The notes: a model not told the origin generated them from the letters alone. Shown: positions 26,233-35,574, numbered from the stretch's first letter. The stretch: DNA of 40,304 bases from an uncultured Porphyromonadaceae bacterium (GCA_947176585.1 CAMWRI010000005.1:1-40304), one strand, 5' to 3'. A program made the numbers and translations.

Positions 26233-27128
26233 TTGCTGTTGCGTTTATGGTGGTGGATCAGTTGCCACGAGTTCACGGTATTGTGCCATGCCACGTAGGC
26301 GGCGGGAGCCACCGATGCCACGGGATTCAGATAGGCGAGTGCAAGCCATATTGCCAGCACTGTATTCTTTTGTCCGAGGCTCTGACCGCCGCTCACCTTG
26401 TCGCCGAAACGCGCTCCCACGCGGCGCCCTATATAGAACTGGATGAGGCATACCACGCCCGAGCCGAGGGCGAGCGCGACGATTTCGGGCAGGTGGTCGT
26501 GGTCGTAGTTGCGGATGATGAAGCTCACGGAACTGCCCACCACGATGAAAAGCGAAACCGCCCACATGTAGAACGAAAGAGACTGGTTCTCGGCAAGAAA
26601 ATCATGGAAACTGCGCCACGCGTAGCGCAGGATGAATGCAGTGATGATGGGAAGGAGAAGCAGGGGCAGCACGGCGGAGCAGATGCGGTAAAAAGAATCG
26701 GCGAACGTCATACTGGTGTCGCCTATGGCCGCGAGAACCACGGGGCCGGTGATGGCCACGAACACGTTGCACAGCAGGGAATAGGTGGCCACATGGCTTA
26801 TACTGCCGCCGAGCATGGCCGTGATCACAGGAGCGGCTGTGGCCGTGGGCACGAACACACAGATAAACAGCCCCGTGGCCACATTGTGGTTCAATGGCAG
26901 CAGCGCAAGCAGCACGATGGCGGCGAAGGTCATCTGGGCAAGCATCAGCCATGCCTGGAAGCGGTGGGGCTTGAACTCGCGCGGCTCCAGGCGGCAGTAG
27001 GTGATGGTGAGCATCGCGAAGATTAGGAAGGGCGAGAGAAATGTGAGGTGCCCCATCCATTTGTAGAACACCACTCCGCCCAGCATCGCAATCGGAAGCA
27101 TCCAATCTTTGAGTTTCTGACGCATCAT
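26229..27128 (-). CDS. Bile acid:sodium symporter (BASS) family transporter
   Basis: This 299-residue membrane protein has about nine to ten helices. Landmarks are FVPTATAAPVITAMLGGS and GGQSLGQKNTVLAIWLALAY, which resemble the paired sodium-site helices and the discontinuous helix of the BASS family. In mammals the fold carries bile acids; bacterial members carry pyruvate, pantoate or other organic anions. Sitting in an exopolysaccharide operon, with 4-base overlaps on both sides, is unusual. It might move a precursor or counter-ion, or it might be a passenger gene. The substrate is unknown. Confidence 0.83.
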   Translation of the reverse strand: MMRQKLKDWMLPIAMLGGVVFYKWMGHLTFLSPFLIFAMLTITYCRLEPREFKPHRFQAWLMLAQMTFAAIVLLALLPLNHNVATGLFICVFVPTATAAPVITAMLGGSISHVATYSLLCNVFVAITGPVVLAAIGDTSMTFADSFYRICSAVLPLLLLPIITAFILRYAWRSFHDFLAENQSLSFYMWAVSLFIVVGSSVSFIIRNYDHDHLPEIVALALGSGVVCLIQFYIGRRVGARFGDKVSGGQSLGQKNTVLAIWLALAYLNPVASVAPAAYVAWHNTVNSWQLIHHHKRNSK

Positions 27129-28195
27129 TTCTTTTTTTCTTGTAAAGACTTGTGGAGGGCAATCACCTTTTCTGCCACGCGCTCGGGTAAGAACTTCGCG
27201 GCGATCACCCGGTTTTTTCTGCCCATTTCCGGAATCACGTCGCGGTGGTCGATAAAGAATTTTATGGCCTCGAATATCGTTTCGGAATCTTTGGGAGTGA
27301 CGTAGATGCCGTTCACACCGTCTGCAATCACCTCGGCCATGCCGCCCACAGGTGTCACTATGGCAGCCAGGCCTGCTGCCATAGCCTCGAGCAGCGACAT
27401 GGGCTGCCCCTCGGCGTAAGACGGCAACACAAATACATCGTTGCTCTCTATAAGGCGTGCTTTGGGCTCTCCGCTCATCCAGCCGTGGATGCTTACGATG
27501 TTTTCAATCCCGTTGCGGGCGATGAAGTCGAGCGCATCGCGATAGCCTGAGCCGTCGCCACCCACGTCAAGGTGCACGCGGCCTTGAAGCTCGTCCTTGT
27601 GGTCGGCGATGGCTGCGAGCAGCTCGTCCAGACCCTTGGTATGGTCGATAATGCTTAGAAATAGCAGCCGGAGCTTGCCTGAGTTGTTCTCTTTCCGCGT
27701 CACCCCGGTGAATTCCACGGGATTCTCTATCACCACCACATTGGTTAGTCCGAATTCCCGGCGCAGATAATCGGCCCATCCTTGCGTAAGGGCAACTACG
27801 GTGTCGCGTTTCCGTAGGCTGCGGGCCACCTTTTCGGGCCCTATCGAGGCGAAATGTCTCTGAAGCGCGCCGTTGTGGATGTGGTGCACGGTTCGCATCC
27901 CCAGAAACCGTGCCCAGTCGAGAAGCAGGCTTTTTCTGGTCCACGAGCCGCGCACCGAGCCGTGGGCATGCAGGGTGTCGAAGCCTTTCATGCGATAGAA
28001 GGGCAGTTTTATCATTGCCATAGCGAAGGCGAGGATCGATAGCGCCTTGTTGCGGAAATGAGTGGTGGGAAGATACGTAATCTCACCCAAAGCTTTCTTA
28101 TAAAGACCCATCACGGAAGCTATACCGCCGCGCGAGCGCAGGTCGGGACCGGCGAAAAGCACGCGGCTCAATATACGGGATGAATTGGCGGTCAT
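27125..28195 (-). CDS. GT4 family glycosyltransferase
   Basis: This 356-residue GT-B glycosyltransferase has the N-terminal motif LFAGPDLRSRGGIASVM, HHIHNGALQRHFA (acceptor-domain histidines), VIENPVEFTG at the domain hinge, LLFLSIIDHTKGLDELL and the E-x7-E motif in EGQPMSLLE, followed by TPVGGMAEVI. It adds one sugar to the lipid-linked repeat unit on the cytosolic face. Both ends overlap neighbours by 4 bases. The sugar is not predictable. Confidence 0.93.
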   Translation of the reverse strand: MTANSSRILSRVLFAGPDLRSRGGIASVMGLYKKALGEITYLPTTHFRNKALSILAFAMAMIKLPFYRMKGFDTLHAHGSVRGSWTRKSLLLDWARFLGMRTVHHIHNGALQRHFASIGPEKVARSLRKRDTVVALTQGWADYLRREFGLTNVVVIENPVEFTGVTRKENNSGKLRLLFLSIIDHTKGLDELLAAIADHKDELQGRVHLDVGGDGSGYRDALDFIARNGIENIVSIHGWMSGEPKARLIESNDVFVLPSYAEGQPMSLLEAMAAGLAAIVTPVGGMAEVIADGVNGIYVTPKDSETIFEAIKFFIDHRDVIPEMGRKNRVIAAKFLPERVAEKVIALHKSLQEKKK

Positions 28196-29316
28196 AGTTC
28201 AAGTAATTTATGAATGTCTGTGGCCGTAGTCGGATCAAAGCCGTGGCTGCGCTGCATATCGGCTGCCCGCATTATGGCATCTGCCAGCGCTTCAGGTTTG
28301 CCCTCCACTATCTGCGCGTTCGGTTGCTCTGCCACCTGCTCCGATCCTGAGAACGGTGTGCACACCACCGGCATTCCGAAGCTGCGGGCTTCGGCCAGTG
28401 TGATGCAGAATCCCTCGTGGAGCGACGGCTGGACGTACACATCGCAGGCGGCCATATAGGGGTAAGGATTCTCTTTGAGCCCCACGAATTTAAGGCAGTC
28501 GGCTATCCCGCGGCGCTCTGCCTCGCGGCGGCACGGCTCGAGCAGTTCGTCGCCGCCCACCCAGTACCAGCAGAAAGCGTAGCCGCGCCTTTGCAGCTCG
28601 GCAGCTGTATCTATCGCCGCGTAAGGACCCTTGGCCTTGTTCACCCTGGCCACCGTGCATATCATAGTCTTGCCTGCAGGGTCCTCCACCGCATACTCAC
28701 TCGCGAGAGCGCGCACACACTGCGGATTCACCACATTGCAGAATACTTCCGTGCGTCCGGCAAATTCAGGAAACACGCGGCAGAATGATTGCCGCGCGCT
28801 TTCGCTCACCACGAATATGCGGTCGTAGCGCGGATATACCAGTCGCCCTGTGCGGGGGTTGATGAAGCTGTGGGCGATATCGAAATGAATCCAGGCCACG
28901 TATTTGTCGGCACTTATGTGCGTGGGCACGTACCAGTCGAGCAATTGGCTGGGGCCCTGATACGACACGGCTATATCGAAATGCCTGTCAATGTCGCGCT
29001 CGTCACCCAATATGTGGTGATAGTAGGGAATAAGTGTGCCGCGCAGTTTGGCGCCAAGATAGCTGAGCGGACCGCTCAGATCCGTGGCGTGGCGCAGCGG
29101 AAAGCCCAGACGCGGCTTGTTGCGCTCGATGCTTCTGAGCGTGTGCACCGTCACATCCCCGGGGATATTGCCCAGCAGTTCGCCCTTGTGTTGCATCAGG
29201 GCGATGTGTATGTCGAAAGTTTCACGTGGGAGCGCATCAATGAGGGAGAGTAGGGATTTCTCCACTCCACCCGTGTGCATATAATTGATGCAGAATATGA
29301 TGCTGCGCTTTTTCAT
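28192..29316 (-). CDS. GT4 family glycosyltransferase
   Basis: This 374-residue GT-B enzyme begins IIFCINYMHTGGVEKSLLSL, the typical glycine-rich acceptor loop. It continues with VAWIHFDIAHSF, NVVNPQCVRAL at the hinge, TVARVNKAKGPYAAIDTA at the donor domain start, and the E-x7-E motif in EGFCITLAEARSFG. It resembles capsule glycosyltransferases of Bacteroidetes. It overlaps the flippase gene and the next glycosyltransferase gene by 4 bases each. Confidence 0.93.
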   Translation of the reverse strand: MKKRSIIFCINYMHTGGVEKSLLSLIDALPRETFDIHIALMQHKGELLGNIPGDVTVHTLRSIERNKPRLGFPLRHATDLSGPLSYLGAKLRGTLIPYYHHILGDERDIDRHFDIAVSYQGPSQLLDWYVPTHISADKYVAWIHFDIAHSFINPRTGRLVYPRYDRIFVVSESARQSFCRVFPEFAGRTEVFCNVVNPQCVRALASEYAVEDPAGKTMICTVARVNKAKGPYAAIDTAAELQRRGYAFCWYWVGGDELLEPCRREAERRGIADCLKFVGLKENPYPYMAACDVYVQPSLHEGFCITLAEARSFGMPVVCTPFSGSEQVAEQPNAQIVEGKPEALADAIMRAADMQRSHGFDPTTATDIHKLLEL

Positions 29317-30824
29317 CGACGAAATTTATTCAATATTGGTTGCTTCACGCTGCGGGGAAGTATTACGGCCCATGCAAGCGCGCCAAGCACCGCGAGCGTG
29401 GTGGCACCCACGGAAAGGAGCCGGAGCCACATTCCCTGAACCGCGGCCGCCACTATCCACACGGCCCCGAACGTGACAGCAATGAGAACTGCCGGCTTCA
29501 GCACACCGCGCAACCAGAAGCTCCATACGGAAAATTCCGGCATCTGGTATTTGAGAATCAGCGTGTTCACAAGCAATATCCCGGTGACTGCGCACGCGTG
29601 CACGCAGTACACCACCGGAGGCATTCCGGTGCTTCGCAGCAGTAGCCACATCAGGGGAAGCTCCAGAAGATATAGACTTCCGGAAATGAAACTGATGCGA
29701 AACACTCGCCCTGTGGCATGGATGCCTATGGCAGCTACGGTGTTGAGCAGTTCGCCACACGCTGCGATAAGGCTGATGCGGCAGAATACCACGGTGTAGG
29801 CCGGAACGTCCACCAGCCACAGTCCCAGCAGTGTGTCCATTTCCACGATAGCGGGCACGATTAGCAGTCCCATAAGCAGCAGCGAATAGCATGCGGCATT
29901 GTTCAGCAGTGTTAGCACGCGGTCGTAGGCCCTGGCGGCGTACTCTTTCACGATCTGAGGGCGGAAAGCCGAGACCACCGAGCCCGCAAAGCTGCCTATG
30001 GTGCCGGAAACGGTGAGAGTGAGACCGCCGGCGGCGTTCAGCACGGTACCGCCGAAGTGGTTAAGCACCACGAGCGTACCCTGTGAGCGGGCCGTGAAGC
30101 ACAGATTGCCGTAGGAATCCCATCCGCAGAAACCCAGCATGGCGCGCATCGTGGCGCGGTCCGAGGCCTTGATCGAGCGGCACGCCGGAAAATGGTGGCG
30201 GGCATAGAAAGCATACATTCCGCACACTGCGATGGCGGCCAGTGCCATAAGCGAAGCATAGCCCACAAGCGTGTCGCTCGTGGCAAAAAGGGCTATGCCC
30301 AGAGCCGCTAGAAATTTGAGCACCACATTGGCCACGGCTATCCCGGCATAGGCGTCCATGCGTTCGTGCGACATTATGGACGCCATATAGGGCACCTGCA
30401 CTATCGTGGCCATTGCTGCAAGGATGGATAGCTGATACGTGGCGTTGGCGGCGGCCATGCGCTCCGGGGCTATCACCAGATGGTGATTCACATACCACAA
30501 GCCTGCAGTCTCGGCAAGCAACAGCACGATACCGGCAAGCGTGAGATGCACTCGCATCGAGGCCCCGAATGTGCGGCGCAGGCGCTCGGGGTCGCCTGCG
30601 CCGAGTTCATAGCTTATGAAGCGGGACGTGGCCGCGCTCATGGTGCCGTTTAGGAAGCTGAGGATGGTGACGATTCCGCCCACGAGGGTGTACACGCCGT
30701 AGTCGTCCACACCCAGCTGCTCGAGCACGATGCGCGAGGTGTAGAGCGAAATCCACACCGTCACGAGCATACGCCCGTAGAGGAAGAGCGTGTTGCGGGC
30801 TATGCGACGGTCATTTTCCTGCAT
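29313..30824 (-). CDS. wzx: Oligosaccharide flippase (Wzx/MurJ-MATE fold)
   Basis: This 503-residue protein has 12-14 transmembrane helices. The N-terminus RRIARNTLFLYGRMLVTVWI and SRIVLEQLGVDDYGVYTLVG match the Wzx/PST group of the MOP superfamily. It moves undecaprenyl-linked repeat units from the cytosolic to the periplasmic leaflet. It sits between the polymerase gene (14-base overlap) and a GT4 gene (4-base overlap), as expected for a Wzx/Wzy-type locus. Confidence 0.93.
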   Translation of the reverse strand: MQENDRRIARNTLFLYGRMLVTVWISLYTSRIVLEQLGVDDYGVYTLVGGIVTILSFLNGTMSAATSRFISYELGAGDPERLRRTFGASMRVHLTLAGIVLLLAETAGLWYVNHHLVIAPERMAAANATYQLSILAAMATIVQVPYMASIMSHERMDAYAGIAVANVVLKFLAALGIALFATSDTLVGYASLMALAAIAVCGMYAFYARHHFPACRSIKASDRATMRAMLGFCGWDSYGNLCFTARSQGTLVVLNHFGGTVLNAAGGLTLTVSGTIGSFAGSVVSAFRPQIVKEYAARAYDRVLTLLNNAACYSLLLMGLLIVPAIVEMDTLLGLWLVDVPAYTVVFCRISLIAACGELLNTVAAIGIHATGRVFRISFISGSLYLLELPLMWLLLRSTGMPPVVYCVHACAVTGILLVNTLILKYQMPEFSVWSFWLRGVLKPAVLIAVTFGAVWIVAAAVQGMWLRLLSVGATTLAVLGALAWAVILPRSVKQPILNKFRR

Positions 30825-32277
30825 CGGCTATGGCTGATGGTTTTGTCTTGTTGGATAGGAGCACAACGGCAAAGGCAATGGCTGCGAGTTCGAGGCCCAT
30901 GGGGAAAATAAGACCTTCGAAACCTCCGAGTCCGAACCACAGGAACGCGCAGATCACCGATATGAAATAGCCGCGGTAGCGGCATTTCATCACGAGCCAC
31001 ACGAGATAGGCAAAGAACAGTATGTGGGCGGCAAGGCCAATATAGCCTATGGTGATAAGCGCTTGCAGGGCTGTGATTTCAATACCTGTGGCAACCTCGA
31101 TGGCTTCCGTTTTGTCCAGATAGTATTCGTTTTCTACAATGAATTTGGGGTTGTCGGTGTTCTCTGAAAGAAAACCGAGGCCTTTCCATTGATATCCAAG
31201 ATTGTACAGCAGTTCCAGTTTGGGGATGGCCTGACCTATGCGTCCGGAGCCGAATTCGGCAATGTCCTCGTCGTCTACGGCCTCCGTAAGATCGAAAATC
31301 TGATTCACCGACGTGTATATTCGTAAGGGCGACTCTTCCCTGAGCTCATCGTTGGAATAGGCCATGCTACCGTCGATATAGTATAAGGCCACACTGCCTA
31401 AGCTGCCTGCAACAATGTAAAAAAATATGCGTTTCCAGCTTGCCTGAAGTAGTATGTACACCAGCAGGAGCCCGGAGATGAACGTAAACGTCTGTGTGGA
31501 CATCATTGCCAGCAACACGATGCCCCACTGCCACCACGCAAGGCGGTATTTTCTCGCGAGCGGGTAAAGCAGCAGCGTGAGGATATAGAGGCCGGGAGGA
31601 TATTTGCGTATCACAGCTCCTGAAAGTGGTTGCCACGCGAGATCGTAGAACGTGGAGGTGCCGTTGTCCCATATATATGAATTTGGAATCAGCACCCAGC
31701 CGCTGAGAACGAAAGCATCGAGGATGTAGAATACGCACAGAATGAGTGCGTATGGCAAGAGCGTTTTCACAAACCTGTCGTAGTCAAATTCCTTTCCGGC
31801 ATAAATGGCCACCGGCACGGTGAAGTATATGAACGTGCAGTAGCATATCAGCGAGCCGTACTGCTTGAGAATGGGTTCCTCGCTCAATAAGGCCAGGACG
31901 AAGAACACGCCCGAACAGGCCACCCACGCGATACATGCCTTGCGTAGTATCCCTTTCTTGCGCAGGAGCAGCATGCATATCACGCCAAGGAAGAAGGCCA
32001 GGTAGGCAGTGTTGTAGCCCGTGACGGTGGGTTTGAGAATGGCATAGCCTCCCAGCAGGATCGAGAGCTGGATAAAGAACTGGTAGCGGTCGTTGCGGAA
32101 TCGATTTACGAGTATAAACAAAATCACCGCTACCGCCGGATAGAACTGCAGTCCCACCGCCGACAGGCTCAGCAAAAAGGCCACCGCCCACGGCCAGCTG
32201 CCCTTGGGGGCAACAAGCAGCGGGCGCCGTTCTTTCAGCCCTTTGCGGGGCTCGTCACTGATGGCTGTGGTGTGCAT
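30811..32277 (-). CDS. wzy: Polysaccharide polymerase (Wzy/O-antigen ligase-like)
   Basis: This 488-residue membrane protein has about ten to twelve helices and one long periplasmic loop near residues 315-390 (from DGSMAYSNDELREE through NEYYLDKTEAIEVA). This is the layout of Wzy polymerases, which join repeat units on the periplasmic face. Sequence conservation in this family is always low, so the call rests on topology and position between Wzc and Wzx. It starts six bases after the Wzc stop and overlaps wzx by 14 bases. Confidence 0.82.
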   Translation of the reverse strand: MHTTAISDEPRKGLKERRPLLVAPKGSWPWAVAFLLSLSAVGLQFYPAVAVILFILVNRFRNDRYQFFIQLSILLGGYAILKPTVTGYNTAYLAFFLGVICMLLLRKKGILRKACIAWVACSGVFFVLALLSEEPILKQYGSLICYCTFIYFTVPVAIYAGKEFDYDRFVKTLLPYALILCVFYILDAFVLSGWVLIPNSYIWDNGTSTFYDLAWQPLSGAVIRKYPPGLYILTLLLYPLARKYRLAWWQWGIVLLAMMSTQTFTFISGLLLVYILLQASWKRIFFYIVAGSLGSVALYYIDGSMAYSNDELREESPLRIYTSVNQIFDLTEAVDDEDIAEFGSGRIGQAIPKLELLYNLGYQWKGLGFLSENTDNPKFIVENEYYLDKTEAIEVATGIEITALQALITIGYIGLAAHILFFAYLVWLVMKCRYRGYFISVICAFLWFGLGGFEGLIFPMGLELAAIAFAVVLLSNKTKPSAIADAGK

Positions 32278-32283
32278 AGGCCA

Positions 32284-34590
32284 CTACTTGTTGCCGTAAC
32301 CGTAGCCATAGCTGTAGCCGTACGAGCGTCGGGCAGGGGTGCCGTTCACAACCACGCTCAGACGCTTGAGGCGATGCTGATCGCGTATTTCGTCGGCCAA
32401 CGCGATTTCCGGGATGGTGGTATGACCCACGCGGCACACGAATATCGCCGCATCCGATATGCGGTCGAGAGCGAATGTGTCGCTCACGCGCCCCACCGGT
32501 GCCGTGTCCACTATGATGTAGTCGTACATCGTGCGAAGCGCTTCAAAGAGGTCGTCTACGCGCTGCGACACGAGCATTTCGCCGGGATTCGGGGGCACGG
32601 GGCCGGAGAGTATCACGTCGAGTCCTTCCATGTTGGGCTCGTGGATGATGATACGTTCCATGGGCATATCCGGATTGGACAGATAGTTGGTGAGGCCCAC
32701 GGGATGATCTATGTTTAGATACTCGGCGAGCTTGGGCTTGCGTATGTCCATACCAACCAGCAGCACGCGCTTGCCCAGGAGAGCCAGGGTGGCGGCGAGG
32801 TTCACGGCTATGAAGCTCTTGCCGTCGCCCGGAGTGGAGGACGTTACGAGCACCACTTTCTCGTTGGGAGGGGTAAGGATAAACAGCAGATTGCTGCGCA
32901 GCAGGCGGAATAGCTCGGCCGTGCTGCTGGTCTCTTCCGCGTCGATCACGAGGTGCTTGCCCGAGCGGGAGGTGCTGATTTCGCCCAGAATGGGGGCATC
33001 CGTGAGGCGTTCCACCTCCTGGCGCGTTTCTATGCGATTGCGAAGCGCGCGGCGCACATACAGGAGAATCGGTGGGCAGCACAGGCCCAGAATCAGGCAG
33101 ATGGCCAGGATGCCCTTGGTGCCCAGTCCCAGGGGTTCGTTGAGGGTGTATGCCTCGTCCACCACCAGTCCTTTAGGCGTGGAATTGGCGAGCATGATGG
33201 ATGTTTCCTCCTGTTTCTGGAGAAGGAAGAGGTATATTTCCTGCTTGATCTGGCGCTGCCGCTCCTTGTCGAGGAATTCGCGTTCCTGCTGAGGCACGCC
33301 TCCCAGGCGACCCATCGTGCCGGACAGTTTGGCCTTCAGGTCGGCTGCGGCTCCCACATTGGTCTGATATGCTCGCTGCACTGTGGCATAGAGGTTGTCG
33401 CGCATGGCGTTGATCTGCTCGTCGAGACGGCGCAGCGATATGTTGCCGGGCTTGGCGTTGGATGCCAGCTGCATGCGCCGCAGCACAAGGTCGTTGAACG
33501 ACTGTATGCCGGCCTGCAGGCCCGCGTTTTCAATCGAAGGTGCGGGTATAAGGTCGTAGGCATTTTCGGGATTCTTGATGAAATCGGCCGTCATCTTCAG
33601 CATTTCTGCCTGAACCTCGGCCTGCAGCAGTTCCTTCTCGATCGATGCGCGTTTCTCGGTCTGATACTTGGCTTCGACATCCACGCCTATCAGTCCCTTG
33701 CTTTCCTTATACGACTGTATCTCGCGCTCCGTGGCCGAAAGGTCGCCGGTGAGCACGGCAATACGCTCTTTAAGAAAATCGGCGGTCTTGGACGCCTGCA
33801 GGTTTTTCTCGTCGATACCGCGGATGTTGTACTGCCTTACGATTTCGTTGAGAAGAGCCTCGCCGAAGGCGGGGTAGGGCGTGTTGATGCCCATGGATAT
33901 CACGTTGGCGCGCTTCGAGGCTATATTCATGCCCAGACTTTTTGCCAGATCCTCGGCGGCATGGTGATAGCCCATAACCACGATGGTGGAGGTGATGTCT
34001 TCTCCGGTGGGGAAATCGGGGGTGGGAACAACGGAAAAATCTCCGTATTGCGTGGAGAACGTGTGGGGCAGCTGCACCTCTGCGTTCTTTACAATTTTTT
34101 TGCCTTTCGCCGAGATGGTGACTTTTGCCTTGCGGTCCGGCTTGGCCTTGATTTTGAACACCATGGCTGTCTTGAGTGTGTCGAGCATGCTCTCAGGCAC
34201 GTCCACATCCAGCGGATAGCCCTCGAATTCTTGCACGCTGTTCAGGAATCCCTTGCGCACGAAGCGCTGGCGGTTGAGATCAAGTTCCTTGACGGCCTTG
34301 CGGATGATGGAGTGGGACGAGAGCACATAGTATTCGTCGTCCACCGCACCCTTGGCACCGAACAGGCTGCCCAGAGCGCCCATCTCGCCACCCATGGCCG
34401 ACATGGGGTTGCTGTCTTCCTGGGCGATCAGCACATTCGCACGCACCGCGTACTGAGGCTTCTTCACCTTGGCATACAATATGCCGAGCCCGATGAACAC
34501 TACAACGGATATCACGAACCAAAGCCAATGACGGAGATATTCGTCGAGCAGGCCTTTGATGTCTACGAAATCGGAATTTTTCTTTGCCAT
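32284..34590 (-). CDS. wzc: Wzc-type polysaccharide co-polymerase / BY-kinase
   Basis: This 768-residue inner-membrane protein has a first helix at about 23-41, a periplasmic Wzz/GNVR region with coiled coil (to about 485), a second helix near 490-510, and a cytosolic BY-kinase domain. The kinase domain has Walker A STPGDGKS (Lys591), Walker A' VLLVGMDIRKPKL and YDYIIVDTAPVG. The last 15 residues contain five tyrosines alternating with small residues (Tyr757, 759, 761, 763, 765), the autophosphorylation cluster. Phosphorylation cycling controls chain length and export with Wza. It starts two bases after the wza stop. A 577-residue open frame on the opposite strand is a shadow. Confidence 0.96.
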   Translation of the reverse strand: MAKKNSDFVDIKGLLDEYLRHWLWFVISVVVFIGLGILYAKVKKPQYAVRANVLIAQEDSNPMSAMGGEMGALGSLFGAKGAVDDEYYVLSSHSIIRKAVKELDLNRQRFVRKGFLNSVQEFEGYPLDVDVPESMLDTLKTAMVFKIKAKPDRKAKVTISAKGKKIVKNAEVQLPHTFSTQYGDFSVVPTPDFPTGEDITSTIVVMGYHHAAEDLAKSLGMNIASKRANVISMGINTPYPAFGEALLNEIVRQYNIRGIDEKNLQASKTADFLKERIAVLTGDLSATEREIQSYKESKGLIGVDVEAKYQTEKRASIEKELLQAEVQAEMLKMTADFIKNPENAYDLIPAPSIENAGLQAGIQSFNDLVLRRMQLASNAKPGNISLRRLDEQINAMRDNLYATVQRAYQTNVGAAADLKAKLSGTMGRLGGVPQQEREFLDKERQRQIKQEIYLFLLQKQEETSIMLANSTPKGLVVDEAYTLNEPLGLGTKGILAICLILGLCCPPILLYVRRALRNRIETRQEVERLTDAPILGEISTSRSGKHLVIDAEETSSTAELFRLLRSNLLFILTPPNEKVVLVTSSTPGDGKSFIAVNLAATLALLGKRVLLVGMDIRKPKLAEYLNIDHPVGLTNYLSNPDMPMERIIIHEPNMEGLDVILSGPVPPNPGEMLVSQRVDDLFEALRTMYDYIIVDTAPVGRVSDTFALDRISDAAIFVCRVGHTTIPEIALADEIRDQHRLKRLSVVVNGTPARRSYGYSYGYGYGNK

Positions 34591-34592
34591 AA

Positions 34593-35432
34593 TTACTTTA
34601 TAGCCAGGGCGATTACGAGCGACGCCACAACCGACGACGCACTCACGATGGTTGAAATCACAGAAATCTTGAACGAGTTGTACTGATTGTACTTCGAGTT
34701 GGCCTGGCGCACGGCATTAGGCTCAACATATATGTAGTCGTTCTGTTGCAGATAGAAGTATGGCGACGATAGAAGGTCGGCCGAGTTGAGATTGAGTCGG
34801 TGATACTCGCGCTTGCCGTTTTCCTCGCGCACAAGCATCACGCTTGAGCGCTCGCCGTATTCCGTGAGGTCGCCGGCATCGCCCAATGCGTCGAGCACGC
34901 TGTAGCGGCTGCGGTTCACCAGAATCTTCTTGGGCTGCTTGACTTCGCCGCCCACCACCACTTCGAAATTGGCGATGCGCACGGTCACGATGGGATCTTC
35001 CACGTCTTTGCTTATGCGCTCTGTGAGGAGTTTCTGAAGGTCTTCCACGGTCATTCCGGCCACGTGTATTTTGCCGAGCACGGGGAACTGAATGTCACCG
35101 TCGGTGCTCACTATGTACGTTTGTATCTGAATGGAAGAGTTGGCAATGTACATGGGCATCATCGCGGAAGCCGACGAATTGCCGTTGTGGATATTGGTGC
35201 CGGGATTATACGCCGGGAGCGAATATGCCGAGGTGGCTGCCGGATCGAGGGCGCTCACTGTGATGAGCAGCTCATCGTCGGGCTTGATGCGGCTCAGGTA
35301 TTCGCCGGCCTCGATTTCACCATGGGCATTCTTGGGCACATCGGCGAAATAAGGAAGAACGGTCTTGCGGGCCGAACATGAGCACAGGGCGATGACGCAC
35401 GTCATGGCCACAATAAGGCTAAACTTATTCAT
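34593..35432 (-). CDS. wza: Polysaccharide export lipoprotein (Wza/BexD type)
   Basis: This 279-residue outer-membrane export protein has a lipoprotein signal with lipobox LCSC (Cys19, Cys17 as alternative). A Poly_export domain follows (about 50-150, IKPDDELLITVSALDP), then an SLBB-like domain (about 155-240, VVVGGEVKQPKKILVNRSRY) and QNDYIYVEPNAVRQ. A C-terminal hydrophobic helix (about 258-278) may span the outer membrane, as in Wza. I chose ATG 35432 because the frame from 35462 would bury the signal peptide. It is the first gene of the EPS operon; the region upstream carries a 12-base direct repeat. Confidence 0.94.
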   Translation of the reverse strand: MNKFSLIVAMTCVIALCSCSARKTVLPYFADVPKNAHGEIEAGEYLSRIKPDDELLITVSALDPAATSAYSLPAYNPGTNIHNGNSSASAMMPMYIANSSIQIQTYIVSTDGDIQFPVLGKIHVAGMTVEDLQKLLTERISKDVEDPIVTVRIANFEVVVGGEVKQPKKILVNRSRYSVLDALGDAGDLTEYGERSSVMLVREENGKREYHRLNLNSADLLSSPYFYLQQNDYIYVEPNAVRQANSKYNQYNSFKISVISTIVSASSVVASLVIALAIK

Positions 35433-35485
35433 ATATATATTGCATGCATTTTTCAGATTCAATCTCCTACAATAAACGTGGCTGT

Positions 35486-35517
35486 CGTAAAAATATTATG
35501 TGGGACGTAAAAATATT
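35486..35517. repeat. Direct repeat CGTAAAAATATT upstream of the EPS operon
   Basis: The 12-mer occurs at 35486-35497 and 35506-35517, start points exactly 20 bases apart (two helical turns). It lies 54-85 bases upstream of the wza ATG. On the minus strand each copy contains TATTTTTA, one mismatch from the -7 consensus. It could be a regulator site or a pair of alternative -7 boxes. Confidence 0.55.
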
Positions 35518-35548
35518 GCGCGCATGCCATGATTTGCCGAAAATTGAG

Positions 35549-35556
35549 TAATTTTG
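35549..35556 (+). promoter_or_regulatory. -7 box of the GT2-like gene
   Basis: TAATTTTG lies 18 bases before the ATG at 35575. No -33 TTTG is found at 20 bases; one lies at 35533-35536, too close. Confidence 0.55.
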
Positions 35557-35574
35557 CAGGTCAAATGATCGAAT

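Noticed and set aside
32953-34686. 577-residue open frame on the plus strand opposite wzc
   Set aside because: It is antisense to a complete, motif-rich wzc gene. Its sequence is His/Cys-rich with no recognisable domain, as expected from the complement of GC-rich codons, and it has no promoter box.
35040-35381. Plus-strand frame within wza
   Set aside because: It is antisense to the Poly_export domain, with no start signal or similarity.
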